From NCBI GenBank assembly GCA_020723435.1, contig DYIV01000009.1, positions 1-42,391 of the forward strand: a stretch of 42,391 nucleotides of DNA, written 5' to 3'. The DNA comes from Slackia heliotrinireducens (lineage in GTDB: Bacteria; Actinomycetota; Aquicultoria; DYIV01). This document shows, in pieces, positions 24,356 to 31,646 of the stretch; the stretch's first letter is position 1, and every line of letters begins with the position of its first letter. Made by a program: the position numbers and the translations under genes. Under the pieces are notes generated by a model. It did not search any database. It had not been told where the DNA came from and was given only the letters and a program-made list of their open reading frames with translations.

Positions 24356-24428
24356 GGGCCGTTAGCTTAGCTGGTAGAGCAGGGGACTCTTAATCCCAAG
24401 GTCGAAGGTTCGAATCCTTCACGGCCCA
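24356..24428 (+). tRNA. tRNA-Lys (anticodon CTT)
   Basis: The cloverleaf has acceptor GGGCCGT/ACGGCCC, D arm GCTT-AGCTGGTA-GAGC, anticodon loop CTCTTAA (CTT at 24389-24391) and T arm GAAGG-TTCGAAT-CCTTC. The anticodon stem is GGGGA/TCCCA, with a G-A mismatch at its outer pair (27-43). No CCA is encoded, unlike the neighbouring tRNA-Arg. It reads AAG codons. Confidence 0.95.
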
Positions 24429-24460
24429 CGGTGCAAGTACATGTTCGTGTGTGAGAGCAA

Positions 24461-24480
24461 GCCGCCCGCAGGAGGGCGGC
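24461..24480 (+). promoter_or_regulatory. Hairpin in the rplS leader
   Basis: GCCGCCC (24461-24467) and GGGCGGC (24474-24480) form a perfect 7-bp stem with a GCAGGA loop, 20 bases before the rplS start. No T-run follows, so it is more likely a leader structure or processing site than a terminator. L19 leader elements are known in other phyla, but I cannot match this one to them. Confidence 0.4.
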
Positions 24481-24500
24481 AGAGGTAGGGGATTGGTGTT

Positions 24501-24848
24501 GTGATGCGAAGGATAGACCAGATAGAGCAGGCGCAGATGCGCGACGACCTGCCTGACTTCGGACCCGGTGACACGCTGAAGGTTCACTATAAGGTCGTGG
24601 AAGGTGGGCGAGAGCGGGTACAGGTCTTTCAGGGTCCCGTGATTCGCCGGCAGAACGGCGGGGTCAGGGAGACTTTCACGGTCAGGAAGATTTCGTTTGG
24701 AGTCGGTGTTGAGAAGACGTTCCCGCTCCATTCCCCGAAGATCGTGAAGCTCGAGGTCATCACTAGAGGTAAAGTAAGGCGCTCGAAGTTGTACTATCTC
24801 CGCGAGAAGGTGGGCAAAGAGGCCCGAATCCCGGAGAAGAGATACTAG
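24501..24848 (+). CDS. rplS: 50S ribosomal protein bL19
   Basis: bL19 sits at the 30S-50S interface. The 115-residue protein has [40 protein letters not shown], the conserved [19 protein letters not shown] and the basic [23 protein letters not shown] 24501 and ATG 24504 are adjacent possible starts; GGGGA about 10 bases upstream does not decide between them. It may be transcribed with the tRNAs upstream. Confidence 0.95.
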   Translation: MMRRIDQIEQAQMRDDLPDFGPGDTLKVHYKVVEGGRERVQVFQGPVIRRQNGGVRETFTVRKISFGVGVEKTFPLHSPKIVKLEVITRGKVRRSKLYYLREKVGKEARIPEKRY

Positions 24849-24871
24849 GAACCAGGAAAGAGGACTCCGCA

Positions 24872-25756
24872 ATGGGAGATGACGCGGCCGGACGCGAGTC
24901 GCAGTCCGGGCCTGAAGCTCGATCCCCCCAAGAAGCGCCGCAAACGGGCGAGGAGGCTCAGCCGGTACCTCCCGGCTCCGCGCCTCCGGGACCGCAGACA
25001 GATCAGTGGCAGCAGACGCTATATTTCGGCCCCCGGACGGCCGAGTCCGGGCAGGAATCCGAACCTAGGCAGGAGCCGTCTGACGCGCGCCTTTCGGCGG
25101 GAGACGTCGCATCGGCCGGGCCGGGGAATTGGTGGGAGCAGCCCATACCCGACCCCGCACCCACCGTGCCGGCGCCGGTCCTCAGCGAAACGGCTCCGCC
25201 GGGACCCGCAGCCCTGCAGGAGCCGGCCGAACCAGAGCGCACATCCTTCTGGCGATGGCTGTGGGAGGCGGCGATCCTCGTCGCGCTGGCATTCGGCATC
25301 GCCTTCGTGATCAAGCTTTTCGTCGTGCAGCCGTTCTACATCCCGAGTGGGTCAATGGAACCCACGCTCTTCCCGGGTGACCGCGTTCTCGTCAACAAAT
25401 TCATCTACCGATTCCGGAACCCCGAACCCGGCGACATCGTCGTCTTTGTCGCGCCCCGGGACGTCCAAGAGCGAGACTTCATCAAGCGCGTTGTCGCCGT
25501 GGAAGGCCAAACCGTCGAGGTCAAGGATGGCAAGCTCTATGTGGACGGAAAGGCGCGCGATGAGGCCTACATCGCGTCCACCCGGGACCACGCAACCTTC
25601 GGGCCGGTGACGGTCGCGGACGACAACGTCTTCGTGATGGGTGACAATCGCAGCAACAGCTCGGACAGCCGTGTCTTCGGTCCATTCGATCGCGATCGGA
25701 TCGTCGGCGAGGCGTTTGCCACTTATTGGCCGTTGTCGCGGATGCGCGGGCTGTAG
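24872..25756 (+). CDS. lepB: Signal peptidase I with long cytoplasmic N-terminal extension
   Basis: LepB cleaves signal peptides from exported proteins on the outer face of the membrane. The 294-residue protein starts with about 125 residues of low-complexity Pro/Glu/Gln/Ser sequence, followed by one membrane helix (AAILVALAFGIAFVIKLF, about 133-150). The catalytic Ser is in IPSGSMEPTLFPGDRVLVN (Ser161) and the catalytic Lys in RDFIKRVVAVEGQTV (Lys205). The later box GDNRSNSSDSRVFGPF is typical. The short catalytic region resembles the Gram-positive form. The extension is unusual in length and probably disordered; actinobacterial LepB proteins often carry such tails. Confidence 0.95.
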   Translation: MGDDAAGRESQSGPEARSPQEAPQTGEEAQPVPPGSAPPGPQTDQWQQTLYFGPRTAESGQESEPRQEPSDARLSAGDVASAGPGNWWEQPIPDPAPTVPAPVLSETAPPGPAALQEPAEPERTSFWRWLWEAAILVALAFGIAFVIKLFVVQPFYIPSGSMEPTLFPGDRVLVNKFIYRFRNPEPGDIVVFVAPRDVQERDFIKRVVAVEGQTVEVKDGKLYVDGKARDEAYIASTRDHATFGPVTVADDNVFVMGDNRSNSSDSRVFGPFDRDRIVGEAFATYWPLSRMRGL

Positions 25757-25771
25757 GAAGCGGGGAACACG

Positions 25772-26392
25772 ATGGGGCCGCTTGCAGCGTCATCCGAACT
25801 GGAGCAGGCGCTGTGGGCACAAGGCTTCACGAAGGTCGGCGGCGTCGATGAGGCAGGCAGGGGGGCGCTGGCAGGCCCGCTCGTGGCGGCCGCGGTTATC
25901 CTCTCCCCTCAAGCGATTCCGGACGGACTGCGGGATTCGAAGCGTCTGACGGCGTTGGCGCGAGATCGCATCTTCGAAGACATACTCCGCAAAGCCCTCG
26001 CCCACCACGTCGTTGTCGTCGGCCACGCCGAGATAGACCGGCTAGGCATCCACCACGCCAATCTGCTCGCCCTCCAGCGCGCCGCAAACGGCCTGACAGG
26101 TCCTCCCGACTACATCCTCTCCGATGGATACGGAGTTCCGGATGCCTGCTGCCCGGCGCTGGCGGTGCCCAAGGGCGACGCCGTGAGCGTCTCGGTCGCA
26201 GCCGCGTCGATCCTTGCGAAGGTGACACGCGATCGCATCATGTGCGACATGGAGTCGCTCCATCCGCAGTACGGCTTCGCGAAGCACAAAGGCTATGGCA
26301 CCGCCGAACACCTGGCGGCGCTCCGCGAGCATGGGCCGAGCGACGTGCATCGGCGGTGTTTCGCGCCCGTGGCCGAAAGCCTCAGCCGGTAG
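25772..26392 (+). CDS. rnhB: Ribonuclease HII
   Basis: RNase HII removes ribonucleotides from DNA and the RNA strand of hybrids. The 206-residue protein has the diagnostic GVDEAGRGALAGPLVAAAVIL (first Asp-Glu pair), LRDSKRLTALARDRIF, ILSDGYGVPD and the C-terminal region KVTRDRIMCDMESLHPQYGF with KGYGTAEHLAALREHG. ATG 25772 follows lepB by 15 bp. It is the last gene before the reversed epimerase-like gene. Confidence 0.96.
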   Translation: MGPLAASSELEQALWAQGFTKVGGVDEAGRGALAGPLVAAAVILSPQAIPDGLRDSKRLTALARDRIFEDILRKALAHHVVVVGHAEIDRLGIHHANLLALQRAANGLTGPPDYILSDGYGVPDACCPALAVPKGDAVSVSVAAASILAKVTRDRIMCDMESLHPQYGFAKHKGYGTAEHLAALREHGPSDVHRRCFAPVAESLSR

Positions 26393-26438
26393 CCAAAGAC
26401 CCTGGTTGCCAAGCTGTCTAGACCTCAGCGTCGGCGAA

Positions 26439-26453
26439 GTGCCGCCACGGCAC
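26439..26453. terminator. Small hairpin between convergent rnhB and epimerase-like gene
   Basis: GTGCCG (26439-26444) and CGGCAC (26448-26453) form a perfect 6-bp stem with a 3-base loop, about 9 bases beyond the stop of the minus-strand gene and 46 bases after rnhB. It lacks a T-run on either strand, so termination activity is uncertain. Confidence 0.3.
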
Positions 26454-26462
26454 CCCTGGTGC

Positions 26463-28355
26463 TCACGGCGATCCTATCCTGGCGAATCCGCGTGACGAGT
26501 TGCCGGCGCGATCGATCACGACAATCGATACGCCCAGAGGCGACCTGCTCTGGCCCGAGAGGCGTCTCAAGAGCGAGCGACTCAAGAAGACCGCGGCGCC
26601 TCGCCGGGAGGTCCACCCCGCCGCGGAGAATCGGCGCAGAGTGCGGCCTCCACGCGCTGTTCGCACGGTCCACCTAACTGGTGCGTTCCCGGGATCGCGC
26701 AGGGTGAAGTGGACGAAGACGCCCGACCGCGAGCGGAGCACCCGAAGGACGGGCTTCAGCGGAGGCCTCATGTCCACGAAGATCTGAGATGAAGTGACGG
26801 TGGAGGGCGTCGACGGGTCTCCCAACAGCGTGTCGAGCCGAGCTGTCAGGACGTAGCGTCCATCCGGGAGCTTGCGCCCAAACGTTGACGGAAGGCGAAG
26901 CGTCTGCGGGCCGGCGTTCACCCAGGCGACCGGGTCGCTCGGCCCAAGGACCGTGCGGCCGCGGCGCAGGGATATCGAGACGTGGCCGGGCTTGGTGGCG
27001 GTGCAGTCGAACGACGCGCGGTCATTCCGCCCGTCGGCGTTTGGGGAGACGTAGAGAGGTGCCCGCGGCTTCAGCGAGAGGGCGCACGCGGACGCGTCGT
27101 GGGCCAAGAAGCGGGCGGCGTGGGTGCGGAATATCTCGGGTTCGGGCACGGCCCCGGCCAGTCCGATTAGAGCGAAGGCGTGGTAGCGATGGTAGCCGAT
27201 GCTGGCATCGCGAGCCATGCCAATCCCGTAGCGAGACCACCAGCCGGTGTCGAACTCCGGCAGGCTGGTTCGGATCGCAAGCTGTGCCTGGTCCAGCGCC
27301 AAGCGCGCATCAGCCCTCACGGTTTCGGATGGCGTCGATCCGGCAAGGTCGCTGAGGCTGAGCGCCACCGTGAGCTGGGAATTCAGTATTCGCAGATGAG
27401 GCTTGGCCGGGTACTGGGGAAACCAGGCCGAGCCGTCTGCGCCGCCGTTGTGAAATCCGCCGGAGGCGAGTGGAGCAAGAAGAAGCTCAAGGGCCTTGCG
27501 TGACTTCACGAGATGGCTTGAGTGGGCCGTCAGGAGATACGCGTAGTTGTAGGCGAGCATGAGTCGGGCTTGCGGCAGGCTTGAGGACCATCCGGGCTGG
27601 GCATCGAGGTACGGGAAGTAGTATTCCGCCAGAGGCAGCGCGTTCCGGGAGCGCGGGACCGTGTAGCGGTCGAATTCCTCCATCTGAACAAGGAAGGTCG
27701 CTTCCTCGGACCGATCGTGCGCCAGCAGGATCGACTGAAGTGCGGCCGAGGGGTGAAACTGCCACCCGTAGCCGAACCGATAGCGAAACGAGCCGCGCGG
27801 CATGCGTGAGAACGCGAAGTCCCGGGAGGACATGTGGGAGGGGCGAAGGGTCGACTTCCCGTAGTGGTGGGCATTGGCTCGCATGATTGCGCAGAGTATG
27901 TGGGCCCGCGCCGGCGTCATCATGCGGGAGGAAGTAGACAGCACGAACGCCACGTCCACCGCCGCCGCGCGCGCCCCGCGGGTTCTGAGACGATAGACGG
28001 CCCAGGCCAGCTCGGCCGGGATCCGGCGATATGCGTTGTAGTCGGCAGCGGACAACTGACCCGTCTGTCGGTACTCCAACAGCCTCGAGGAGGCGATCTT
28101 CGCGTGCGCGTTGACCTGATCCTGGGGCGGTACAGAAGCGCGTCCGCGTGACGCCGCGGCCGTCGTTGGCCCGCCGGGCGAGCCGGATTCCGCGAAAGTC
28201 GGATCGGCCGGACCGCGCGGGGCCCCGGCCATCTCAACGCGTGCCGGCCTTCCGAGTCCGGCAGCCAAGGCCGCGTATGCCGGGGAGCACACACATGCCA
28301 GGATCACCGCGACCAGGGAATACGTCAACGCCGTGCGACAGCTCATGCGGCTCAT
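26463..28355 (-). CDS. Secreted D-glucuronyl C5-epimerase-like protein with FlgD-like domain
   Basis: The 630-residue protein has a signal peptide (hydrophobic core TYSLVAVILACVCSPAYA, cleavage near residue 28). A helical region runs to about 195. Residues 195-420 follow the D-glucuronyl C5-epimerase C-terminal domain pattern: FGYGWQFHPSAALQSILLAH, GSAWFPQYP plus RILNSQLTVALSLSDLA, and DTGWWSRYG with YHRYHAFALIGLA. Next comes a FlgD/CHU_C-type beta module (YVSPNADGRNDRASFDCTA, about 433-510), then a last beta-rich module to the end. The family epimerises uronic acids in heparan-type glycans, but in bacteria its substrates are mostly unknown. It is on the opposite strand to its neighbours, interrupting the rnhB-yraN order, which suggests insertion. 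GAGG precedes the ATG at 28355. Confidence 0.72.
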   Translation of the reverse strand: MSRMSCRTALTYSLVAVILACVCSPAYAALAAGLGRPARVEMAGAPRGPADPTFAESGSPGGPTTAAASRGRASVPPQDQVNAHAKIASSRLLEYRQTGQLSAADYNAYRRIPAELAWAVYRLRTRGARAAAVDVAFVLSTSSRMMTPARAHILCAIMRANAHHYGKSTLRPSHMSSRDFAFSRMPRGSFRYRFGYGWQFHPSAALQSILLAHDRSEEATFLVQMEEFDRYTVPRSRNALPLAEYYFPYLDAQPGWSSSLPQARLMLAYNYAYLLTAHSSHLVKSRKALELLLAPLASGGFHNGGADGSAWFPQYPAKPHLRILNSQLTVALSLSDLAGSTPSETVRADARLALDQAQLAIRTSLPEFDTGWWSRYGIGMARDASIGYHRYHAFALIGLAGAVPEPEIFRTHAARFLAHDASACALSLKPRAPLYVSPNADGRNDRASFDCTATKPGHVSISLRRGRTVLGPSDPVAWVNAGPQTLRLPSTFGRKLPDGRYVLTARLDTLLGDPSTPSTVTSSQIFVDMRPPLKPVLRVLRSRSGVFVHFTLRDPGNAPVRWTVRTARGGRTLRRFSAAGWTSRRGAAVFLSRSLLRRLSGQSRSPLGVSIVVIDRAGNSSRGFARIGSP

Positions 28356-28423
28356 CTCTGCCTCAATCCATGGAACTCGTGCACCACATATACGAGTGTA
28401 TCAAACGGTTCTCGACCGTGCTC

Positions 28424-28453
28424 TTGCGAGACGACGCGTCTCAGCCGTATTCT
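28424..28453 (+). promoter_or_regulatory. Candidate promoter for yraN
   Basis: TTGCGA (28424-28429), an 18-bp spacer and TATTCT (28448-28453) lie 25 bp upstream of the yraN ATG, in the 123-bp region divergent from the epimerase-like gene. Confidence 0.45.
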
Positions 28454-28478
28454 GACGTCCCTGGCAACGGAGGGGCGC

Positions 28479-28823
28479 ATGGATCTCGGATCGACGGGCG
28501 AGGCGGTCGCCGCCCGTTTCTTGCTGGACAAGGGCCATCAGATTCTGACGATGAACTATCGATGCCGCATCGGCGAGATCGACATCATCTCCGCCGATCG
28601 CGGGGTGGTGGTGTTCTGCGAGGTCAAGACGCGGGCGAGCGACGCCAAAGGGCAACCCTTCGAATCGGTGACGCGCAAGAAGCAGCAGACCCTGCGCCGC
28701 TGCGCCGAGCATTTTCTTCTTGCTCAATACCATGAACTGCGCACGTGCCGATTCGATGTCATCTCGATCAGGTGCAACTCGCGGGGCCGGCCGGACATCA
28801 CCCACCTGGAGAACGCGTTCTGA
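28479..28823 (+). CDS. yraN: YraN / UPF0102 family predicted nuclease
   Basis: The 114-residue protein belongs to UPF0102, a restriction-endonuclease-like fold of uncertain role often found beside rnhB and comM. It has GSTGEAVAARFLLDKGH, then the catalytic-type residues in RIGEIDIISADRGVVVFCEVKTR (E-x-D and E-x-K, in two adjoining pieces). C-terminal helix residues RRCAEHFL and FDVISI are typical. The ATG at 28479 has GGAGGGG about 5 bases upstream. Confidence 0.9.
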   Translation: MDLGSTGEAVAARFLLDKGHQILTMNYRCRIGEIDIISADRGVVVFCEVKTRASDAKGQPFESVTRKKQQTLRRCAEHFLLAQYHELRTCRFDVISIRCNSRGRPDITHLENAF

Positions 28824-28830
28824 TGGAGGG

Positions 28831-28859
28831 TTGACGCGATAGTGCCATTGCGCTAATGT
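28831..28859 (+). promoter_or_regulatory. Promoter for comM
   Basis: TTGACG (28831-28836), a 17-bp spacer and TAATGT (28854-28859) form a good vegetative promoter. Transcription would begin near 28866, downstream of the track start 28858, which supports the later TTG start for comM. Confidence 0.55.
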
Positions 28860-28893
28860 GCCTATGCATTGTAGGGGCGATGGAGGGGCTGCC

Positions 28894-30420
28894 TTGCAGG
28901 CTATCGTACACAGCAGCGCTGTGGTCGGAATGGACGCCCTAGGCGTTCTCGTCGAGACGAACATAGCTCTAGGTCTGCCCGCATTCATCATCGTAGGTTT
29001 GCCCGATACGGCCATCCAGGAGTCCAGAGAGCGCGTGCGTGCGGGAATAGCCGCGTCCAGGCTGGATTTCCCGCTCAATAGGATCACCGTGAATCTGGCT
29101 CCGGCGGACGTGCGGAAAGAGGGGCCCTGCTTCGACCTGGCCATTGCCATCTCGGTGTTGGCGGCCTCCGGCCAACTCCCCCCCGAGGCGGCCGACAAGT
29201 GGACGCTCGTCGGAGAGCTCTCGCTCACGGGGGAGCTGCGGCCGGTGCGAGGGGTGCTCTCGATTGCCCTTGCCGCGCGTGCCGCCGGCAAGGAAGGTAT
29301 CGTCGTCCCGTCCGAAAACGCCGCGGAAGCCGCACACGTCGACAATCTCAAGGCCCTCCCCGCGCGAAGGCTGCGTGATGTCGTCGACTTCTTGCGTGGC
29401 ACGCTCCCCATCGACCCGGTTGAGCCGAACGGCACCGGCGCCGCGCCACAGGACACTCCGGACGTGGACTTCGCGGATGTCAAGGGGCAGCAGCACGTAA
29501 AACGGGCGTTGGAGGTGGCGGCCGCCGGGGGTCACAACGTATTGATGATTGGGCCGCCGGGCTCGGGAAAGACGATGCTTGCCCGCCGCGTGTCAAGCGT
29601 GCTGCCTCAGCTTGACATCGACGAGTCCATCGAGCTGACGAGGATCTATTCGGTCGCTGGAGTACTTGCGCCCAACGCCGGCCTCGTGCGGAAGCGTCCC
29701 TTTAGGGCGCCTCACCACACCATCTCGCAGGCCGGACTGGCGGGAGGTGGCAGTCACCCGCGGCCCGGAGAGATCAGCCTGGCGCATCACGGAGTTCTGT
29801 TCCTCGATGAGCTGCCGGAGTTCGGTCCCGGCGCGCTACAGGTCTTGCGGCAGCCGCTTGAGGACGGCTCCGTGACAATCTCGCGGGCGCGCATGACTCT
29901 GCGCTATCCGGCACGCTTCACCCTTCTTGCAGCGATGAACCCCTGCCCCTGCGGGCACCTGGGGGACAGCGCGCGCCCATGCAGCTGCAGTCAAGCACAG
30001 ATCTGCGCGTACCGCCAAAGGATAGGCGGTCCACTGCTTGATCGACTCGACATCCAGGTCGAGGTGCCGCGCCTCGCTGCTGAGGAACTCACCTCGACAA
30101 GATCATCGGAACCTTCGGCGCGGATCCGCGATCGCGTGGAGCGGGCGCGGAGGCGCCAGCGAAACCGGCTCCGCGGGGCTTCGAGCTGCAATGGAGGAAT
30201 GACAAGCCGCCAGCTTCATCGATGGTGCGCGCTCGGGGCCGAGGAAACTCGCTTCATGCGGGCCGCGGTCGACCGGCTCGGCTTGAGCGCGCGCGCGTAC
30301 GACCGGGTTCTGAAGGTGAGCCGCACGATAGCCGATCTGGCGGGGCGGGATGAGATAGCCCTGTCCGACCTTGCGGAGGCGATCCAGTACAGATGTCTTG
30401 ACCGGGAGCAACTCTCGTGA
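28894..30420 (+). CDS. comM: ComM/YifB family Mg chelatase-like AAA ATPase
   Basis: ComM proteins are hexameric helicases that extend branch migration of incoming DNA during transformation. The 508-residue protein has an N-terminal Lon-like fold (VVGLPDTAIQESRERVRAGI, LVGELSLTGELRPVRG). Its AAA domain has Walker A GPPGSGKTMLARR and Walker B VLFLDELPEF, and a C-terminal Mg-chelatase domain follows. Four Cys in CPCGHLGDSARPCSCSQAQI may bind zinc. I chose TTG 28894: GGAGGGG lies 5 bases upstream, MQAIVHSSAVVG matches the family start, and the 28858 start would lie upstream of the predicted transcription start. It overlaps dprA by 4 bp (GTGA). Confidence 0.94.
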   Translation: MQAIVHSSAVVGMDALGVLVETNIALGLPAFIIVGLPDTAIQESRERVRAGIAASRLDFPLNRITVNLAPADVRKEGPCFDLAIAISVLAASGQLPPEAADKWTLVGELSLTGELRPVRGVLSIALAARAAGKEGIVVPSENAAEAAHVDNLKALPARRLRDVVDFLRGTLPIDPVEPNGTGAAPQDTPDVDFADVKGQQHVKRALEVAAAGGHNVLMIGPPGSGKTMLARRVSSVLPQLDIDESIELTRIYSVAGVLAPNAGLVRKRPFRAPHHTISQAGLAGGGSHPRPGEISLAHHGVLFLDELPEFGPGALQVLRQPLEDGSVTISRARMTLRYPARFTLLAAMNPCPCGHLGDSARPCSCSQAQICAYRQRIGGPLLDRLDIQVEVPRLAAEELTSTRSSEPSARIRDRVERARRRQRNRLRGASSCNGGMTSRQLHRWCALGAEETRFMRAAVDRLGLSARAYDRVLKVSRTIADLAGRDEIALSDLAEAIQYRCLDREQLS

Positions 30421-31502
30421 GCGCCGGCCGGAGGCGCCGATGCGTACTGGCGCTCAGCCTGGCACGCAGCCTCGCGCCGGTCCTGGGCCGCCTTCTGAGA
30501 AGCGGAACCGATCCCGAGGAACTGTTGGGGCTTTCGGCTCATGTGCTGGCCGAGCGTCTGGACGTCTCGCAAGCGGCGGCCGAGAAAGTCGTCCGCGAGC
30601 TGAAGACCGTTGACGCGGCGCGAGAAGAAGCGCGACTCCGCAGCGCGGGGGTCTGGATCACGTCGTTGGCAGACGAGGACTACCCCGCCGCCCTTGCGTC
30701 GGCTCCAAGCCCGCCGGCGCTACTGTATGTGAAGGGAGAGATTCCTCGGGAGCCTGCGGTGGCTGTTGTGGGCTCCAGGCGCGCGACTGCCTATGGGCTG
30801 GCCGCCGCGGAGAAGCTAGGGCGCGAACTCGCGGAGGCAGAAGTGACGGTTGTGAGCGGGTACGCGCTCGGCATCGACTTCGCCGCGCACAAGGCTGCCG
30901 TCGACGCGGGGGGTAGCACGATCGCCGTGCTCGGCTGCGGGCTGGACGTATCGTATCCGCGGCAACACGGCTACTTCGCGGACTCCATACTGGAGTCGGG
31001 CTGCTTCGTCTCAGAGCTGCCCCTTGGGACACCGCCGCTCAAGCAGCACTTCCCGGCACGAAATCGGATCATCAGTGGTCTGGGTATGGCCACGGTCGTC
31101 GTTGAGGCGGGACGCAACAGCGGATCTCTCTACACGGCCGACTTCGCCCTGGCTCAAGGCCGGGAGGTCCTCGCGGTCCCAGGAAGCATCTACGCGCCGC
31201 TCTGCGCGGGGACGAACGCTCTCCTGGCCGATGGGGCCGGACCCGCGCGCGGCGCCGAGGACATTCTCGACGCGATCGGCGTCGAGGCTCCGGAGCGCGC
31301 CAAGGCGAAGCTTGAACGGTTGTCCAAGGTGGAAGCGGAAATACTCGGATTCCTGGGCGCCGAGGCGCTCGGTATCGACGAGCTCACCGGCCGATCGGCG
31401 CGGGAGGCGGCGGAAGTCTCCACCGCGCTGACGTTGTTGGAGATGAAAGCCCTTGTGCGTCGAGGGCTCGATCAGCGCTACGTCGCAACGTGCGCTCGAT
31501 AG
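30417..31502 (+). CDS. dprA: DNA-processing protein DprA
   Basis: DprA binds incoming single-stranded DNA and loads RecA in natural transformation. The 361-residue protein has a short N-terminal helical domain (SAHVLAERLDVSQAAAEKVV). The Rossmann-like domain has VVGSRRATAYG, VVSGYALGIDFAAHKAAV, VLGCGLDVSYPRQH, FPARNRIISGL and VVEAGRNSGSLYTADFAL. A C-terminal winged helix (IDELTGRSAREAAEVSTALT) completes it. It begins within the comM stop, so the two transformation-linked genes are coupled. No competence pilus genes are in the window. Confidence 0.95.
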   Translation: MSAGRRRRCVLALSLARSLAPVLGRLLRSGTDPEELLGLSAHVLAERLDVSQAAAEKVVRELKTVDAAREEARLRSAGVWITSLADEDYPAALASAPSPPALLYVKGEIPREPAVAVVGSRRATAYGLAAAEKLGRELAEAEVTVVSGYALGIDFAAHKAAVDAGGSTIAVLGCGLDVSYPRQHGYFADSILESGCFVSELPLGTPPLKQHFPARNRIISGLGMATVVVEAGRNSGSLYTADFALAQGREVLAVPGSIYAPLCAGTNALLADGAGPARGAEDILDAIGVEAPERAKAKLERLSKVEAEILGFLGAEALGIDELTGRSAREAAEVSTALTLLEMKALVRRGLDQRYVATCAR

Positions 31503-31585
31503 ACGCCCCACCCGTCGCGCTCTCATCCGTCGCGCTCGAGGGCGCCCCACGAGGGCGGGGCCTTCGCCGACAGGAGATGGGGCGT
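31503..31585 (+). repeat. Repeat-bearing spacer between dprA and trmFO
   Basis: The 144-bp gap holds two direct copies of CCGTCGCGCTC (31512-31522 and 31527-31537; 15-bp period) flanked by an 8-bp inverted repeat, ACGCCCCA (31503-31510) and TGGGGCGT (31578-31585). I see no gene or clear promoter. In many genomes topA lies here. Confidence 0.45.
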
Positions 31586-31646
31586 TCCGCACCGAAATAC
31601 CATTGCCACGTCATCGATCACCGCCCGTCGTCGTGGGTTCATCATC

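Noticed and set aside
24156-24365. 69-residue ORF
   Set aside because: It covers tRNA-Arg, its promoter and terminator, so it is not a protein gene.
26885-27355. Plus-strand ORFs within 26463-28355
   Set aside because: They are antisense to the epimerase-like gene, which has a signal peptide and domain motifs on the minus strand.
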